A stretch of 21,232 nt of DNA from JANRKG01 sp033763635 (GTDB lineage: Bacteria; Cyanobacteriota; Cyanobacteriia; GCF-001939115). Positions 14,866 through 21,232 of the stretch are shown here, piece by piece (positions within the stretch are counted from its first letter, which is position 1; each line of letters begins with the position of its first letter). The stretch is from NCBI GenBank assembly GCA_033763635.1, contig JANRKG010000441.1:1-21232 (forward strand), read 5' to 3'. Both the position numbers and the translations under genes were made by a program. The notes below the pieces were generated by a model, which was given only the letters and a program-made list of their open reading frames with translations, did not search any database and was not told where the DNA came from.

Positions 14866-14907
14866 GGCAGAGGGCAGAAAAGAATCATTCCTTCTGCCCT
14901 CTGCCTT
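14864..14907 (+). terminator. 16-bp perfect hairpin overlapping the ictB stop codon
   Basis: AAGGCAGAGGGCAGAA (14864-14879) pairs base for base with TTCTGCCCTCTGCCTT (14892-14907) around a 12-nt loop. It begins within the TAA stop of ictB. No U run follows (TTCCTGC), so it may be a factor-assisted terminator, an mRNA-stabilising 3' structure, or a dispersed cyanobacterial repeat; a related purine-rich arm occurs after cupB at 11181-11206. Confidence 0.6.
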
Positions 14908-15017
14908 CCTGCTTGCAAATTTCCACTACATCTTTCATCCATTTTCCAAAAATGGCGTTACGCTTAATGCCAATCATTTAGGACGGAGTTATTCTGTAGG
15001 GAATTGTGTGAGGAATC

Positions 15018-15743
15018 ATGATGAATAGGTTCTATCAACCCCTTGGCCCGATCGCCCTCATTCTGCTTCTGGCAGCGTGTGGCACGACCCCCTCCGAAGT
15101 CAAAACCCCTGCGCCCGACGCTTCCAAGGCAACCCCTGCACAGGTATCCTCTGGTAAGTCTGATGCTCAGGCATTTACGAAACCAACCGTTCCCGTTGTC
15201 TCTGGGGCGGTACAGGCGAACTTACCCTCTGGCATTATTCGCTCAACCAATCCCCGTCAACGGTTGAGTGTGGTAGAACAGGGCCGGAGAGATCCCTTTG
15301 CGAATGTGGTGCCAGTGCCCGTTGCGGTGGCAGGTAGTCAGGCTACGCCTGGAGTGGCCCCCCGTGCCCTGCCCAAGTTGCCACCGATTCCTAACGTCTC
15401 GACTGTGCCGATCCGGCCTACCACCGTACCGATCGCCACGACCCCTATCCAGCCCTTGTCCCCCATGCCAGCGGTGGTGGTTCCCCCGCCCTCTCCTACC
15501 CAGATGGCGGAGGCGGTGCAAGTAACGGGGGTAGTGCAAATGGGCGGACGGGTGAGTGCGATCGTTAAAGCACCGGATGAGCTATCCAGTCGGGCCGTTG
15601 CGGTTGGGGACTCCCTTTCGAATGGGAAGGTGCGGGTGAAGCGGATTGAAGCTCGGACCAATGCTGAACCAATCGTAGTTTTAGAGCAAAATGGAAGAGA
15701 GGTCATTAAACCCGTTGGTAGTCCGATCGCCAGCGCTCAGTGA
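15018..15743 (+). CDS. Lipoprotein with a PilP-like C-terminal domain, function unknown
   Basis: This 241-residue predicted lipoprotein has the signal peptide GPIALILLLAACGT with lipobox LAAC (lipidated Cys near residue 21). A long low-complexity Pro/Ala/Thr/Val region (about 25-165) follows. A compact C-terminal domain (about 165-235) reads VQVTGVVQMGGRVSAIVKAP and later VAVGDSLSNGKVRVKRIE. The RRDPFANV motif near residue 91 and this beta-rich tail resemble PilP/GspC-type periplasmic domains, so a role in an envelope or pilus assembly is possible. The second ATG (15021) has better spacing from GAGG (7 nt) than the first (4 nt). It is followed at once by the zinc-ribbon gene, so the two are probably co-translated. 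Confidence 0.75.
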   Translation: MMNRFYQPLGPIALILLLAACGTTPSEVKTPAPDASKATPAQVSSGKSDAQAFTKPTVPVVSGAVQANLPSGIIRSTNPRQRLSVVEQGRRDPFANVVPVPVAVAGSQATPGVAPRALPKLPPIPNVSTVPIRPTTVPIATTPIQPLSPMPAVVVPPPSPTQMAEAVQVTGVVQMGGRVSAIVKAPDELSSRAVAVGDSLSNGKVRVKRIEARTNAEPIVVLEQNGREVIKPVGSPIASAQ

Positions 15744-15748
15744 GGTCT

Positions 15749-16237
15749 ATGCCAAATCCGGGAACTGCTAAGAATCGCAGCCTGAATTACGGGGAAACTT
15801 ATGCCTGTCCTGTTTGCCGTCAGGGGCAGCTTGCTGCCCTGACCCTGATGGATGCCTATGCCTGTCCGTTTTGTCGTCATATCTTCACGGCAAATCTCCA
15901 GGCCCAATCCATTCAGCTTGCGGATGGGATTCAGCCCCTTGTCTGGCGATGGACGGGGCAAAATTGGCAAGCGCTCCATCAGGGGAGTGCGAACTTAACT
16001 TGGTTAGTCTGGTTACTGGGAGGAATTTTGGTGGTCGTCCCCCCATCATTGGTGGGATTGGCGGCCTATATTTTCCCCAATTCAGAGACCGACCCCTGGA
16101 ATTTTCCCCTCCTCTGGACGGGGTTGACTTTTTTCATCCATTTTGTCCTTGTGAGTTGGTTGGTTGCAGAGCATCACCAGTTCCCACTCTATGTTGCATT
16201 GAAAATTCGGGTACGGGAGTTATTGGCTTCCGACTAA
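15749..16237 (+). CDS. Zinc-ribbon membrane protein, function unknown
   Basis: This 162-residue protein has two CxxC knuckles, CPVCRQG near residue 19 and CPFCRHI near residue 39, forming a small zinc ribbon. Two hydrophobic helices follow, at about 86-110 (WLVWLLGGILVVVPPSLVGL) and 120-143. The ATG at 15749 is 6 nt after the stop of the lipoprotein gene, with GAGG overlapping that stop. A GTG at 15740 would overlap it and add three residues. I recognise it only as a conserved cyanobacterial-type hypothetical. Its tight spacing with the lipoprotein before it and the helicase 14 nt after suggests one transcript. Confidence 0.75.
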   Translation: MPNPGTAKNRSLNYGETYACPVCRQGQLAALTLMDAYACPFCRHIFTANLQAQSIQLADGIQPLVWRWTGQNWQALHQGSANLTWLVWLLGGILVVVPPSLVGLAAYIFPNSETDPWNFPLLWTGLTFFIHFVLVSWLVAEHHQFPLYVALKIRVRELLASD

Positions 16238-16250
16238 GGCTTCCCTTTTC

Positions 16251-18473
16251 ATGAGTGACTCCGCCTTCTACCGTCTGGCTCCGTTTATTCAGGAGTACGT
16301 CTATGCTCAGGGGTGGACGGAACTGCGTCAGGTGCAGGCTGAAGCGTGCCGAGTCATCTTCGAAACCGATGACCATTTACTCATTTCCGCAGGAACCGCT
16401 TCTGGTAAAACAGAAGCCGCCTTTTTGCCCATCCTGACCCTGTTGCATGAACAGCCTGGGCAAACTGTGGCAGCTCTCTACATTGGTCCGATTAAAGCAC
16501 TGATTAATGATCAGTTCGATCGCCTCAAGGATCTGTTGAAAGAAGCCCACCTGCCCGTCTGGATCTGGCATGGGGATGTGGCCCAGAGTCAAAAGGCGCG
16601 ACTGCTTAAGCGCCCCAGTGGTATTCTCCAAATTACCCCAGAATCTTTGGAGAGTTTGCTGATTAATAAGCCGCTGGAATTGGAGCGCTTGTTTGGGGAA
16701 TTACGGTTCGTGGTGATTGATGAGGTTCATGCTTTCATCGGGTCCGATCGCGGGGATCAAGTTCTCTGCCAGCTTTCCCGGTTAGCTCGCTTGAGCCGCA
16801 GCCACCCCAGGCGCATTGGGCTTTCTGCAACCCTGGGGGACTACTCCCAGGCGGAGGCATGGCTGCGGGCCGGAACCGATCGTCCCGTGATCACCCCCAC
16901 TATCCAGGCTGGAAAACGGACGCTTCATTTTGCTCTGGAGCATTTCTACCGCCGATCGCAACCTGCTGTCTATGCGAAGGGGGAGACTCCCATCTTTGAT
17001 CCGGCGGATCAATACTTGTTTGATCAGAGTGTGGGCCGGAAGTGCCTGATCTTTGCGAATGGACGCTCTCAGGCAGAAGCCGTGATTGCGACTCTCCGAG
17101 CGATTGCCAGCGCTAAAGGTTTGCCGGACATTTACCATGTCCATCATGGCAGTATATCTGCAACGCTTCGGGAGGCAACGGAGGCGGCAATGCGGCGATC
17201 GGAGGCTCCGATCGTCACGGCAGCGACCCTCACCTTTGAGATGGGGATTGATCTGGGCCAGTTGGAGCGGGTGATCCAACTGGAGTCGCCCTTGTCGGTG
17301 TCCAGTTTTCTGCAACGTCTGGGGCGATCGGGTCGGCGGGGCAGTCCGGCGGATATGCGGTTTGTCTGCATTGAACCGGAACCGGAGAATGAAGAATTTC
17401 TGCCCAAACAAATTCCCTGGCAGTTGCTTCAATGTATTGCGGTGCTTCAACTCTATCTAGAAGACCGTTGGGTCGAACCGCCGCGATCGGGCCGTTACCC
17501 GTTCAACCTGCTCTATCACCAGACGATGAGTATTCTGGCCTCTGAAGGGGAGTTGTCGCCTTCCGTGTTGGCCCAGCGGGTTTTAACGTTGCCCCCCTTC
17601 CAGGCCATTTCTCAGGGCGATTTTCGGCTGTTGCTGCGCCATTTGATTGAATTGGATCACCTTCAGAAGACGGAACGGGGCGGGTTACTGTTGGGGTTGG
17701 CTGGAGAACGCCTGGTCCGCAATTACAAGTTCTATGCCATCTTTCCGGATACTGAAGAATATACCGTGCGGGCAGAGGCGATCGAGGTGGGTAGTATTAC
17801 CCTGCCTCCTCCCCCCGGAAGTTGCTTTTCCCTGGCGGGTCGTTCCTGGGAAGTGCTGGATGTGGATACCCGTGCCAAACTGGTGCGAGTGCGATCGGCG
17901 ATCGGGAGTGCGGCCTTGTCCTGGCAGGGAGGGGGCGGGGAAGTGCATACCAGGGTGCTACAACGAATGCGCCGTGTGCTATTTGAAGATCAGGAATATG
18001 CCTACCTGCAAAAAGGTGCCCGGAAACGATTACAAGCGGCCCGGAAATTGGCTCAGGATTTTGAACTCGATCGGAACTGGGTATTGCCCCTTGATGAAAA
18101 CCAGACCTGTTGTGTGTTGCCCTGGATGGGAACGGTAGCCTTTCGGACCCTCGAACGCTTCATCCGGTCTTTTTGTAAGGAAACCTTGAATCTTCGGAGT
18201 GTCAGTGGTGTTTCTCCCTATTTCTTGACGGTACGCTTGGGTAAAGCAACTTTCCGTAATCTTTACTATGAAATTGTTTCCATCGCCGATCGTAGACTTG
18301 AGGTTGAAATGGATTTGCTAGCCCCTGAGGAGGCTCCGAGGCTTCAGAAGTATGATGAATTTCTTCCTCCAGAGCTACTTCACAAAGCCTTTGCCCACGA
18401 CTACCTGGATCTTGCGGAAGTTCGGCTCCTGATTCAGACCTGGAGACAGACCTTTACAGAAGATTCTCCGTAA
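16251..18473 (+). CDS. Superfamily 2 DEAD/DEAH-type helicase, Lhr-like
   Basis: This 740-residue ATP-dependent helicase has all core motifs in order: Q-like region WTELRQVQAEA (22-32), Walker A GTASGKT (48-54), motif Ia GPIKAL (79-84), TPES (129-132), Walker B DEVH (157-160), SAT (192-194), motif V region ATLTFEMGIDLG (325-336) and motif VI QRLGRSGRRG (355-364). The IDEVHAFIGSDRGDQ segment is characteristic of the Lhr group. The C-terminal half (about 380-740) is an accessory region lacking recognisable nuclease or RQC motifs, shorter than full Lhr (about 1500 residues). It probably unwinds DNA or DNA-RNA hybrids in repair. Nothing nearby suggests a defence island. The ATG at 16251 has a poor Shine-Dalgarno sequence. 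Confidence 0.88.
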   Translation: MSDSAFYRLAPFIQEYVYAQGWTELRQVQAEACRVIFETDDHLLISAGTASGKTEAAFLPILTLLHEQPGQTVAALYIGPIKALINDQFDRLKDLLKEAHLPVWIWHGDVAQSQKARLLKRPSGILQITPESLESLLINKPLELERLFGELRFVVIDEVHAFIGSDRGDQVLCQLSRLARLSRSHPRRIGLSATLGDYSQAEAWLRAGTDRPVITPTIQAGKRTLHFALEHFYRRSQPAVYAKGETPIFDPADQYLFDQSVGRKCLIFANGRSQAEAVIATLRAIASAKGLPDIYHVHHGSISATLREATEAAMRRSEAPIVTAATLTFEMGIDLGQLERVIQLESPLSVSSFLQRLGRSGRRGSPADMRFVCIEPEPENEEFLPKQIPWQLLQCIAVLQLYLEDRWVEPPRSGRYPFNLLYHQTMSILASEGELSPSVLAQRVLTLPPFQAISQGDFRLLLRHLIELDHLQKTERGGLLLGLAGERLVRNYKFYAIFPDTEEYTVRAEAIEVGSITLPPPPGSCFSLAGRSWEVLDVDTRAKLVRVRSAIGSAALSWQGGGGEVHTRVLQRMRRVLFEDQEYAYLQKGARKRLQAARKLAQDFELDRNWVLPLDENQTCCVLPWMGTVAFRTLERFIRSFCKETLNLRSVSGVSPYFLTVRLGKATFRNLYYEIVSIADRRLEVEMDLLAPEEAPRLQKYDEFLPPELLHKAFAHDYLDLAEVRLLIQTWRQTFTEDSP

Positions 18474-18509
18474 AAGAAGGGTTGTAAAGAAAAAAAAATC
18501 AGGGCAATC

Positions 18510-18526
18510 TGAGGTTATACACCTCA
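18510..18526. promoter_or_regulatory. Short inverted repeat upstream of the histidine kinase gene
   Basis: TGAGGT (18510-18515) and ACCTCA (18521-18526) are perfect 6-bp arms around TATAC. It lies 5 nt before the TTG at 18531 and could be an operator, or could mask a GAGG Shine-Dalgarno sequence. Confidence 0.3.
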
Positions 18527-18569
18527 AGTTTTGTATCTAAAAGATGCGTGTGCCGTTTATGAGGTTTTT

Positions 18570-20423
18570 TTGTTTATAGTAGACGACTCACAGCTAACGT
18601 TTGGGCAGGCAGAGCGGGTTGCCTACGATCGCCTGAAGCTACCGATCTGGATTCTGGATCTCGATCGGGCTTGTTTGCGGTGGGCGAATCAGGCAGCTTT
18701 GCCTCTCTGGGAAGCACAGCATCGAGAAGAACTCTTGAACTTTCGCTTGCACAAATTCTCTTCCGTGCTGCAAGGGAGATTTGCCGAATTCTTACAGGCG
18801 ATGCGGCAAGGGCGTGGGATTCAGGAAACTTGGATATTTGAACGCCCCACAGCGAACCTTTTGCTTCAGGCCCAGTATTCTCCAATTTATCTAGAAGGTG
18901 AACAATGGGGGATTCTGGTGGAAGGAATGGTTCTCGCTGAAAGCTGGATTCACTTTCACAAGCATCAGGATGATCATCTGATTGTTCGTAGGGCTTTAGA
19001 AGCCCCATCCAATTCCTTGAATTTCTCCTTACAGTTGGTTCAGGGAGGTCTAAATCGAGATGAAGCGGACAATTGCCCCATTTCCGCGATGTCACCCGAT
19101 GATGCCTTTCCCTCTCCTGAGCGGTATGCTCAGATGCAGCAACTCAATACCAACCTGGAGGATCTGGTTGATGAGCGGACTGCTCAATTACAACAAGCGC
19201 TAGAATTTGAGGCGTTGCTGAAGCGCATTACGGATCAGGTCCGCGACAGTCTGGACGAAACCCAAATCCTGCAATCGGTGGTTCGAGAATTGGCCATTGG
19301 CTTATCGATTGCAGGGTGTGATGCTGGACTTTACGAGGTGGAGCAACGAACCTCCACGATTTGTTATGAATACATGAATGCTCTGCCATCGGCCCTACAT
19401 CGAGTGGTGCCCATGGCTGACTTCCCGGAAGTTTACGATGTTTTACTTCAGGGGCATTACCTCTGCTTCTGTGAGCGGGAATATACTCCGGTGCGCCCCC
19501 TCAAACATCAGATGTCTTTATTAGCCTGTCCGATCGTAGATGATCAACAGGTGTTAGGAGATGTCTGGTTATTTCGGCAACGGGGGTTAGTCTTTAATGA
19601 GCAGGAGATTCGTTTGCTCCAGCAAGTAACCAATCAGTGCGCTATTTCTATCCGGCAAGCACGTCTTTACAAAGCGGCTCAAGCCCAGGTGCAGGAAATG
19701 GAAAAACTGAACAAGCTGAAGGATGATTTTCTCAGCACTGTTTCCCACGAACTGAGAACTCCCATGTCTGCCATCAAGTTAGCGACCCAAATGTTGGAGG
19801 TCACGCTAACCCAAATGGGAGTTTTGGGGCAGGAGAACCATGCGGTTGCCCGATATCTCACGATTTTGCAAGAAGAGTGTCAGCGGGAAATTGGGCTGAT
19901 TAATAACTTGCTGGACCTATCCCGTCTGGATGCGGAGGATGATCCTCCCCAACTCAGTCGGGTTGATCTGCGTATTTGGCTTCCCTACGTTGCAGAGCCT
20001 TTTACTGTACAGGCGAAGGCGCAAACACAACAGTTGCACTTTCAGATCCCGCCTGATCTGTTTGCGATTCAGACGGACCTTTCCCTGTTGGAACGGGTTA
20101 TGACTGAGTTACTGAGCAACGCCTGTAAATATACACCTTCGGGAGAAACGATCGTTGTCTCTGTTCATCCCGAAAGCAAGAGCCTAAAAATCAAGGTGAG
20201 TAACTCCGGGGTCGAAATTGATCCCCAGGAGATCCCCCGGATTTTTGACAAGTTTTATCGAATTCCGAATCACGATCCCTGGAAACATGGAGGAACAGGG
20301 TTGGGATTGGCCCTGGTGAAAAAACTACTTCATCCTCTTGATGGGACGATTCAGGCGGAGAGTAGTGATGGAATCACTACCTTTACGGTCGCGCTGCCCC
20401 TGTTACCCCTGCCTGACGCTTGA
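18570..20423 (+). CDS. Sensor histidine kinase with PAS-like and GAF domains
   Basis: From TTG 18570 this is a 617-residue soluble kinase (TTG 18531 would add 13 residues). It has a PAS-like sensor domain (about 17-125, LPIWILDLDRACLRWANQAAL), a coiled coil (about 185-225) and a GAF domain (about 220-370). These are followed by HisKA with an intact H-box (SHELRTPMSA, His393) and a HATPase with N-box Asn517 and GGTGLGLALVKKLL. The G1 box is NSGVEI rather than DxGxG, a variant I recall in cyanobacterial kinases. No in-frame ATG lies near the N-terminus. GAGG sits 5 nt before TTG 18570, immediately after a T7 run that separates an ATG frame from this one. No response regulator gene is adjacent, so its partner is unknown. 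It converges on ycf37 with a 10-bp gap. Confidence 0.87.
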   Translation: MFIVDDSQLTFGQAERVAYDRLKLPIWILDLDRACLRWANQAALPLWEAQHREELLNFRLHKFSSVLQGRFAEFLQAMRQGRGIQETWIFERPTANLLLQAQYSPIYLEGEQWGILVEGMVLAESWIHFHKHQDDHLIVRRALEAPSNSLNFSLQLVQGGLNRDEADNCPISAMSPDDAFPSPERYAQMQQLNTNLEDLVDERTAQLQQALEFEALLKRITDQVRDSLDETQILQSVVRELAIGLSIAGCDAGLYEVEQRTSTICYEYMNALPSALHRVVPMADFPEVYDVLLQGHYLCFCEREYTPVRPLKHQMSLLACPIVDDQQVLGDVWLFRQRGLVFNEQEIRLLQQVTNQCAISIRQARLYKAAQAQVQEMEKLNKLKDDFLSTVSHELRTPMSAIKLATQMLEVTLTQMGVLGQENHAVARYLTILQEECQREIGLINNLLDLSRLDAEDDPPQLSRVDLRIWLPYVAEPFTVQAKAQTQQLHFQIPPDLFAIQTDLSLLERVMTELLSNACKYTPSGETIVVSVHPESKSLKIKVSNSGVEIDPQEIPRIFDKFYRIPNHDPWKHGGTGLGLALVKKLLHPLDGTIQAESSDGITTFTVALPLLPLPDA

Positions 20424-20433
20424 CTAACATCCC

Positions 20434-20976
20434 TTATGAGTTCGTTGTGGGGATCACTCGTTTGCGGAGGGATTCGGCGCGACGTTTCGCCGTTGGGTTT
20501 TCAGGTTCTACTTTCAGCGTCACTTCATAGGCTTCCAGTGCTGGCCCCACCAGGTTTTTTTGCTCATAGGCGTGGCCCAAATTGTTCGCGGCTGTTACAT
20601 ACTCTGGACTTACCTTCAACGCTTCCTTGTACTGGCGGATCGCCATGTCATATTGTTCCTGGGCAAAGTAGGCAAACCCAAGGGCGTTATAAATCGGGGC
20701 AGCCTCTTCTTCAGGGAGGTTGGAATCTTTCAGCGCTTTCTGGAATTGGACGATCGCTTGAGCATAGAGGCGTTTTTCCAGATAAATTCCCCCCAGTTCA
20801 TAATGCTCTTGAGCCGTCCCTTTCCCCTGACTGAGCTTGGCTTGCAGTCGGGATAGGCTGTTTTCAACTCGACGAGTTTTAAAGATCTGCTGGATAATAA
20901 ACCAGGCAGCTCCAGCCAGTAAGACCAGCAGGAAGGCAACGTAAATTACAGGAAGTAAGTCTTTCGTCTCAGTCAT
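20434..20976 (-). CDS. ycf37: Ycf37-like TPR protein (photosystem I assembly/stability)
   Basis: This 180-residue protein has one N-terminal membrane helix (about 8-30, LPVIYVAFLLVLLAGAAWFII). Tetratricopeptide repeats follow at about 55-165, including AQEHYELGGIYLEKRLYAQA, PIYNALGFAYFAQEQYDMAI and TAANNLGHAYEQKNLVGPAL. The order, length and near-verbatim YNALGFAYFAQEQYD and NNLGHAYE segments match cyanobacterial and plastid Ycf37, a thylakoid protein involved in photosystem I accumulation. The ATG is at 20976-20974. It is 91 bp downstream of the solute-binding protein gene on the same strand and is probably a separate unit, since the products are unrelated. Confidence 0.88.
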   Translation of the reverse strand: MTETKDLLPVIYVAFLLVLLAGAAWFIIQQIFKTRRVENSLSRLQAKLSQGKGTAQEHYELGGIYLEKRLYAQAIVQFQKALKDSNLPEEEAAPIYNALGFAYFAQEQYDMAIRQYKEALKVSPEYVTAANNLGHAYEQKNLVGPALEAYEVTLKVEPENPTAKRRAESLRKRVIPTTNS

Positions 20977-21067
20977 ACACTTAGGCCAACCATCGCATCA
21001 CTTGTCGGATCACTTCTTGTCTTGATCTTAAAACTTCTGAGTCAAGACCGAGCATCTAGCAGAAAGA

Positions 21068-21232
21068 CTAGGGCTTCAGTTCTCGAATTTCCACATCCTG
21101 GGGCAAGCCCCAATAAGCGGCTCGTTGCTGCAACCACCCTTCCTGCCGCCAGCGATCGATCGCGCCATTCACCTGTCGCCGCAAGTCGTCGTACTGGTTG
21201 CCCTTTGGCATCACAATGCTGAGGGGTTCGGC
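21068..21232 (-). CDS. 3' end of an ABC-type solute-binding protein (truncated by window edge)
   Basis: Fifty-four codons and a TAG are open on the minus strand to the window edge. The visible peptide begins AEPLSIVMPKGNQYDDLRR and ends LPQDVEIRELKP. The G-x-P-L-S-I-V-M/PKGN-x-DL-x-x-x-VN-AI-x-x-W segment and WLQQRAAYWG ending are typical of the C-terminal lobe of periplasmic amino-acid-type binding proteins (SBP family 3). Substrate and full length cannot be told. The 5' part lies beyond the right edge. Confidence 0.75.
   Translation of the reverse strand, partial: AEPLSIVMPKGNQYDDLRRQVNGAIDRWRQEGWLQQRAAYWGLPQDVEIRELKP

Noticed and set aside
16782..17450. Minus-strand open frame of 222 codons inside the helicase gene
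   Set aside because: It is antisense to the conserved helicase core, with low-complexity Arg/His-rich translation and no plausible start context.
16251..18473. Helicase as part of a phage-defence system
   Set aside because: No nuclease, methyltransferase or other defence gene lies next to it; its neighbours are housekeeping or signalling genes, and Lhr-like helicases also occur as ordinary repair enzymes.
21022..21222. Plus-strand open frame of 66 codons at the right end
   Set aside because: The opposite strand reads clearly as the C-terminus of a solute-binding protein, so this frame is its shadow.

Overview
The window looks like a chromosomal segment of a beta-cyanobacterium with beta-carboxysomes. 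The evidence is a full ccmK-ccmK-ccmL-ccmM-ccmN-ccmO shell/scaffold set, cyanobacterial CO2-hydrating NDH-1 subunits (NdhF/NdhD/Cup), IctB, the photosystem I factor Ycf37, and HIP1 octamers (GCGATCGC at 1974-1981, 9336-9343 and 14107-14114) with many GCGATCG near-copies. I see no rRNA, tRNA, CRISPR array, transposase or phage gene.

Layout. At the left edge is the 3' end of an unrecognised gene (2-517, +). It converges on a minus-strand carboxysome cluster at 534-5475, transcribed right to left as ccmK2, ccmK1, ccmL, ccmM, ccmN, ccmO. An AT-rich gene-free spacer of about 1.15 kb (5476-6626) separates this from the divergent ndhF4-ndhD4-cupB operon (6627-11174, +). That operon encodes the membrane arm and CO2-hydration subunit of a CO2-uptake NDH-1 complex. 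After a 0.7 kb gap come, all on +, a GAF protein with a histidine-kinase-like C-terminus that lacks the catalytic His and Asn (11904-13409), ictB (13483-14865), a lipoprotein with a PilP-like tail (15018-15743), a zinc-ribbon membrane protein (15749-16237), an Lhr-like SF2 helicase (16251-18473) and a PAS-like/GAF histidine kinase (18570-20423). On the minus strand at the right end are ycf37 (20434-20976) and the 3' end of an ABC-type solute-binding protein gene (21068-21232).

How it fits together. NDH-1 with CupB converts CO2 to bicarbonate at the thylakoid; the carboxysome built by CcmK/L/M/N/O takes up bicarbonate, dehydrates it and concentrates CO2 around Rubisco. CcmM keeps every zinc ligand and the Cys pair of an active gamma-carbonic anhydrase, and carries four Rubisco-small-subunit-like domains. 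IctB has been linked to inorganic carbon accumulation. The window is therefore largely a carbon-concentrating island, and most of its control probably lies in the long divergent spacer.

I did not find a clearly new multi-gene system. The strongest unusual signals are the catalytically degenerate kinase-like GAF protein between cupB and ictB, the repeat- and hairpin-rich spacer at 5476-6626 (14-bp iterons, an 18-bp tandem duplication, three strong hairpins and a 12-bp triplicate at the ndhF start), the A-B-A-B cysteine pattern and internal start of CcmM, a 16-bp perfect hairpin on the ictB stop codon, and a T7 tract at the start of the last kinase.
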